64,000 nucleotides of DNA. Origin: DASWID01 sp049682815 (lineage in GTDB: Bacteria; Desulfobacterota_D; UBA1144; Nemesobacterales; CSP1-2). The notes beneath the pieces were generated by a model that worked only from the letters and a program-made list of their open reading frames with translations, ran no database searches and was not told where the DNA came from. Positions 60,046-64,000 of this stretch are shown in pieces (the stretch's first letter is position 1; every line of letters starts with the position of its first letter). The stretch spans positions 4,908 through 68,907 of the forward strand of contig JBAUII010000068.1 in assembly GCA_049682815.1 (NCBI GenBank), in the 5' to 3' direction. The position numbers and the translations under genes were made by a program.

Positions 60046-63003
60046 CTAAGTCTTTGCCAATTCTTGATAAACCATCTCAAACATCTTCGCCACCAGCGCT
60101 GCTCTTATTGCCTTGTTGTCATTAACCTTCTTATAGAAGTCGAAGTGCTCGTCAATTATCTCTTGGAGCTTCTCATCAAAGAGATGGTCGAATGTTAGCC
60201 TTATTTTTTCCTTGCTATTTACCTTTGCGCTTGCCTTCAGCGATGGATTGCTCTCAATTCTTGATTGCAGTTGTTGAGCAATTACTTTATCTGATTCTGT
60301 AAAGTCAGTGCCATACTTGTCGTTTATTGATTCAATTATCTTAGATAGGGCCTCTTTCTCTTTGCTCTTTAATGTTATCGCATCATATCTAGCTGGCCTA
60401 ATCGAACCTCCGCGATCTCGGATTTCAATACCCGTGCCCAGGTGCCCTATTCTGTAAGAATCCATATCAACCTGTTCCATGACCTCCACGGGCAGCCTAT
60501 CATCGATTCGTGGCAACTTCCTTATCAGCATCTTGCTGAAAACATATAGCTTTTCCAGATTAATATCTTTGAAGGGTATTATCTGAGATAAAAAGGCGTA
60601 TAGGCGAATATAATTCCTTAGAAGTTTCTTGAACTCCTCCTGCTTCTCGGTTGGTAACTCCTCAAATCGTGAGACAACTTCATTAAGTATGGGATGCAGT
60701 TTATCTTGCTTCACTTTCTTATCGAAGAAGAGTTTTGCAAATCCATCCACATCTTCATGACTGAATACATACTGGTCCAGGAGCTTATGCTGAAAGTCAT
60801 ACAACTTGTTTGGATCAGTGCCTTCAGAAAGTATTGTTTCTCCATAATAATCCTCAAAGGCTTTTTCTATTTCATCCGCTTCATTAGCAAAATCCAGAAT
60901 TAAGGGGTCTTCTTTATTGGAATAAATTCTGTTGACTCTGCTCAACGTTTGTACTGCTGCTACGTTTGCCAATTTCTTGTCCACATACATTGCATAAAGC
61001 AGGGGCTGGTCAAATCCTGTCTGGAATTTATTTGCAACTATCAGAAATTTATTTCCCGCTCTTTTGAATTCATCCGCAGTCTGCTTTTCTGAGAAGCCAT
61101 TCATGCCTGCTTCCGTAAAATCAAGGCCGCTGTCTGGATCATGAACTGTTCCTGAGAAGGCAACCAGGGTCTTGAACTTGTACCCCTTCTTCTTGATATA
61201 TTTATCGCACGCAAGCTTAAACCTTACCGCGTGAAGCCTTGACCTCGTGACAATCATTGCCTTAGCTTGCCCGTTACCATTTTTGTCTGGAATCTTGTTT
61301 TTAACATGGTCATTGAAGTGCTCTATCATGATTTCCACTTTCTTGTTGATTGAGTGCTCATGCAGGTCGACAAATGACCTTAGAAGAGCGGTTGCTTTTC
61401 TCTTGTCATAATTGGGGTCATCCTCAATTTTTTTAAGCAAATTGAAGTAGGTTTTGTAAGTTGTGTAGTTTTTTAACACGTCCCGAATAAAGGCTTCTTC
61501 AATTGCCTGCCTCATCGTGTAGAGGTGGAATGGAAGGTATGAGCCGTCTTCTTGTTTTTCTCCAAATAATTCAAAAGTCTTTCCTTTGGGTGTTGCCGTG
61601 AATGCGAAATAGCTTACATTTTTCAACCTGCCTCTTGCATCTATTTCTTTCGTAATTTCATCTTCCCAGGTTACTTCCTCTATGTCTTTTTCCTCGGCTT
61701 CTTCAAGGCCTGAGACAGATAAAACCATTTTCAGGCTTTTGCTCGTCTCTCCTGATTGTGAGGAGTGAGCCTCATCAACAACAATGGCAAATTTCTTGCC
61801 AGGAAGCTTCGTTATATCATCAACGATGTAGGGAAATTTTTGGATTGTGGTTACAATAATTTTCTTGCCGCTCTCCAATGCTTCCTTTAGCTTCTTAGAG
61901 CCCTTGTCAATTTTTTCGACAACTCCGCTCACCTGCGCAAACTGGTGGACTGTCCTTTGAAGCTGCCTGTCTAGTACAAGCCTGTCAGTAACAACTATTA
62001 TTGAGTCAAATATTACCTTGTCTTTCTTGTCATGTAAGCTCGTTAGGTTATGACAAAGCCACGCTATCGTATTGCTTTTGCCGCTTCCCGCGCTGTGCTG
62101 GATAAGGTAGCTTTTGCCTAGATTATCTTTCTTGGCCGCTTCTACTAATTGCCTTACGGCATCTAGTTGATGGTATCTTGGGAAGATTAATTTCTGCTCT
62201 CCTGTTGGCTTTCCCTTTTCGTCCAGCACATCTTCTATATGAAGAAAGTCCTTTATTATCTCTGAGAGTATTTCCTTAGTGAGGATTTCCTTCCACAAAT
62301 ATTCTGTTTTAAATCCTGCTGTATCAGGATTTCCAGCGCCTCCATCCCGTCCCTTATTGAATGGCAGGAACTTTGTCTTTCCATTCTCCAGCTTGGTTGT
62401 CATGTAAACAAGGTCTTCATCTACGGCAAAGTAGACAAGATTCCTCTTAAAGGCAAAGTAAGGCTCTCTTGAGTCCCTGTCATACTTGAACTGCTTTATC
62501 GCATGCTCGACACTCTGCCCCGAAAGCTGGTCTTTAAGCTCAATTGTTATAATTGGAAGGCCATTAATAAAGAGCACCATATCAACAGATTTGTTGTTTC
62601 TCTCGCTGAAATAAACCTGCCGCATGACGCGGAACATATTTGCCTGAAAGAGTTTTTGGTAAGCTACGTTGAGCGTGGAAGCCGGCAAAGGATAGAATAA
62701 GTCGAAGTAGCAGCCGTAATCCCTTACACCCTTCCTCAAAACATCCAAGGTGCCTCTTTTCCCAATCTCATCTGCTAACCTCTTAAGGAACTTCTCTTGA
62801 ACCTGGGAGCCATGCTGTTTCTTTAGCTTTCCCCACTCATCAGGCTGGGTTGCATAGATAAAAGCCAAAACCAGCTCAGTGTCCAAAGAAAGCTTTTTGT
62901 CATAATCGGTATTGTTTCTTGAAATGTATGCGTTCTTCCTTACAAGCCAGTCCTCTGTCTGCTCCTCCATCCTCATTTCTGAAGTTTTTAATTTAACAGC
63001 CAT
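60046..63003 (-). CDS. hsdR: Type I restriction endonuclease, R subunit
   Basis: Motor and nuclease subunit of a type I restriction-modification system. An N-terminal nuclease of the PD-(D/E)xK type has Asp in VDMVLFINGLPIITIELKDQ (about residues 139-158). The SF2 helicase follows, with Walker A HSAGSGKSNT (about 303-312), VVDEAHSSQSG (about 409-419), TATPKG and the QTLSRVNRIY motif VI. The C-terminal helical domain contacts the methylase. 985 residues is normal. Its ATG overlaps the hsdS stop by one base (TAATG). hsdM is not in the window and is probably further right. Confidence 0.95.
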   Translation of the reverse strand: MAVKLKTSEMRMEEQTEDWLVRKNAYISRNNTDYDKKLSLDTELVLAFIYATQPDEWGKLKKQHGSQVQEKFLKRLADEIGKRGTLDVLRKGVRDYGCYFDLFYPLPASTLNVAYQKLFQANMFRVMRQVYFSERNNKSVDMVLFINGLPIITIELKDQLSGQSVEHAIKQFKYDRDSREPYFAFKRNLVYFAVDEDLVYMTTKLENGKTKFLPFNKGRDGGAGNPDTAGFKTEYLWKEILTKEILSEIIKDFLHIEDVLDEKGKPTGEQKLIFPRYHQLDAVRQLVEAAKKDNLGKSYLIQHSAGSGKSNTIAWLCHNLTSLHDKKDKVIFDSIIVVTDRLVLDRQLQRTVHQFAQVSGVVEKIDKGSKKLKEALESGKKIIVTTIQKFPYIVDDITKLPGKKFAIVVDEAHSSQSGETSKSLKMVLSVSGLEEAEEKDIEEVTWEDEITKEIDARGRLKNVSYFAFTATPKGKTFELFGEKQEDGSYLPFHLYTMRQAIEEAFIRDVLKNYTTYKTYFNLLKKIEDDPNYDKRKATALLRSFVDLHEHSINKKVEIMIEHFNDHVKNKIPDKNGNGQAKAMIVTRSRLHAVRFKLACDKYIKKKGYKFKTLVAFSGTVHDPDSGLDFTEAGMNGFSEKQTADEFKRAGNKFLIVANKFQTGFDQPLLYAMYVDKKLANVAAVQTLSRVNRIYSNKEDPLILDFANEADEIEKAFEDYYGETILSEGTDPNKLYDFQHKLLDQYVFSHEDVDGFAKLFFDKKVKQDKLHPILNEVVSRFEELPTEKQEEFKKLLRNYIRLYAFLSQIIPFKDINLEKLYVFSKMLIRKLPRIDDRLPVEVMEQVDMDSYRIGHLGTGIEIRDRGGSIRPARYDAITLKSKEKEALSKIIESINDKYGTDFTESDKVIAQQLQSRIESNPSLKASAKVNSKEKIRLTFDHLFDEKLQEIIDEHFDFYKKVNDNKAIRAALVAKMFEMVYQELAKT

Positions 63004-64000
63004 TACACAACGCCCCGTACATCAATCTTTCCAGTCACCGCATGCGAAATCAAGGACGTTTTGTATTCATTCAAGAGGTCTATTTGTTTGTTTATTTTTT
63101 CCATTAGGTTGTCGATTCTTGAAGTTTCAGTTTTTAAATACTCTAAAATCTTTTCCTGCTCATCAACAGGCGGTAAAGGTAACAATACATTTTTCATATT
63201 GTCTTGATAGATTACCTCAATTGTTGTAGCGCAACTCATTATCAAAAGTTGCTCCCAGATTAATTTTGCTTGCTCGATTATCAGTGTTAAATACTCCTTA
63301 AGAATCCTTTCCTTATTAACTTGAATCCTTAGTAAACACGGATGTAAAATACCTTTTTCAGCATTCTCAGCGACAATGAACGTTTGGCCTATAGAACCTC
63401 TGGTTGTTATTAGAATGTCGCCAGGTTCTACCTCAAAAGCTTTAAGTTCCGAATATTTTTCGTAAGAAACGTAATTCTCACCATGAGTAATATCCTTAAG
63501 AAGTACAGTTTCTTGATTGTATACTTTAACATCACCCAATTCCATATCGCTGGCTTTTAACTGGCTACCGAATGGACCTGTTTTGATTGCACCCTTTTTA
63601 TTATCAACGCAATATTTAAGTTTCTTAAAATCCCAATGAAACGGAATTGTTTCAATTAGTTCACTTCCGGAATCCTTCATCTTTACATCAGGGTCTAAAC
63701 CCTTCGTCACAACATGGCTTATCAAGGCTATTCTCTTTTCTTTTAGAAGGTCGATGTATTGTTGATATTTTTTGATTAGTTCTTCAAGTTGTGATGTTTC
63801 TTTTTTTACATACTCTATTATATGTCTTTGTTCGTCTATGGTTGGCAATTGAAAACGGAGAGATCTTATAATTGCCTGGCTAATGTTTGGCTGGCCACCA
63901 CCTTGTGAAAATTTTATGATATCTTCCCGTTTTGCTATAAACCAATAAAATAAAAAATGGAGCTTGTCTAGAACAGCATAATAAAATAAGCTGAATCTAT
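63003..64000 (-). CDS. hsdS: Type I restriction specificity subunit, 5' part outside window
   Basis: DNA-recognition subunit that sets target sequence for HsdR and HsdM. The frame is open all the way to the right edge, so the gene extends beyond it. The TTG at 63848 is internal because conserved GGGQPNISQAIIRSLRFQLP precedes it. The visible part holds the end of the first target-recognition domain, the central conserved helix (about RHIIEYVKKETSQLEELIKKY), the second recognition domain (KTGPFGSQLKASDM through the YQDNMKNVLLPLPPV block), and the C-terminal helix (DEQEKILEYLKTETSRIDNLM). The two helices form the coiled-coil spacer of HsdS. Confidence 0.93.
   Translation of the reverse strand, partial: RFSLFYYAVLDKLHFLFYWFIAKREDIIKFSQGGGQPNISQAIIRSLRFQLPTIDEQRHIIEYVKKETSQLEELIKKYQQYIDLLKEKRIALISHVVTKGLDPDVKMKDSGSELIETIPFHWDFKKLKYCVDNKKGAIKTGPFGSQLKASDMELGDVKVYNQETVLLKDITHGENYVSYEKYSELKAFEVEPGDILITTRGSIGQTFIVAENAEKGILHPCLLRIQVNKERILKEYLTLIIEQAKLIWEQLLIMSCATTIEVIYQDNMKNVLLPLPPVDEQEKILEYLKTETSRIDNLMEKINKQIDLLNEYKTSLISHAVTGKIDVRGVV

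Noticed and set aside
63848..63850. TTG at 63848 as the start of hsdS
   Set aside because: The frame continues upstream to the window edge with conserved specificity-subunit sequence (GGGQPNISQAI).

Overview
The window is about 64 kb of moderately A/T-rich, densely coding chromosome from a Gram-negative bacterium. The gene order ftsH-folP-cdaA-ybbR-glmM-pdxJ, the xerD-M50 protease-scpA-scpB run, the E1p-type pyruvate dehydrogenase operon, the lutABC set and the dispersed GTCATTGCGAG/GAAGCAATCTC hairpin repeats are typical of deltaproteobacterial (Desulfobacterota-like) or neighbouring lineages. I cannot fix the phylum from sequence alone. No rRNA or tRNA gene, CRISPR array or complete insertion sequence was seen.

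Layout: 1-4936 is the pyruvate dehydrogenase operon (aceE cut by the left edge, aceF, lpd). 5163-10240 holds a large CHASE3/multi-GAF sensor kinase and two receiver proteins, and 10328-10996 an exported HAD phosphatase. 11088-13684 is a minus-strand cluster of two paralogous alpha/beta hydrolases and an SDR. 13685-15681 is a repeat-rich non-coding stretch with hairpin repeats and a possible structured RNA. 15682-28247 carries ileS, a cysteine hydrolase, a DsbA-like protein, lutABC for lactate oxidation, a BadF-type kinase, an FmdB protein and two more SDRs.

28267-52807 is mostly core housekeeping: a ComEA-like protein, PBP1A, a cysteine synthase, ftsH, folP, the c-di-AMP synthase cdaA with ybbR and glmM, pdxJ, fur with a textbook Fur box, hinT-like, folC, a histone-deacetylase-family enzyme, a DnaC-like helicase loader, rpe, metK-ahcY, xerD, an M50 protease, scpAB and ybeY.

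52947-64000 is accessory. It starts with an orphan YefM/Phd antitoxin and another repeat patch, then enters a visibly more A/T-rich defence-like island. The island has a small unknown protein and a metallo-beta-lactamase (MBL) fold protein whose gene overlaps a single polypeptide carrying E2-like, E1/ThiF-like and JAB/JAMM domains. A second MBL protein coupled to a small multi-pass membrane protein follows, then a GIY-YIG-like small protein and the hsdR and 3' part of hsdS of a type I restriction system running in from the right edge.

The strongest candidate for an under-described system is the MBL plus E2-E1-JAB operon. It has conjugation and deconjugation chemistry in one protein but no obvious ubiquitin-like modifier or CD-NTase beside it. 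Its MBL partner has a flexible C-terminal tail ending in glycine. Two other points stand out: probable initiation at AUU (histone-deacetylase-family gene) and AUA (lutA), and an alpha/beta hydrolase paralogue without its nucleophile serine.
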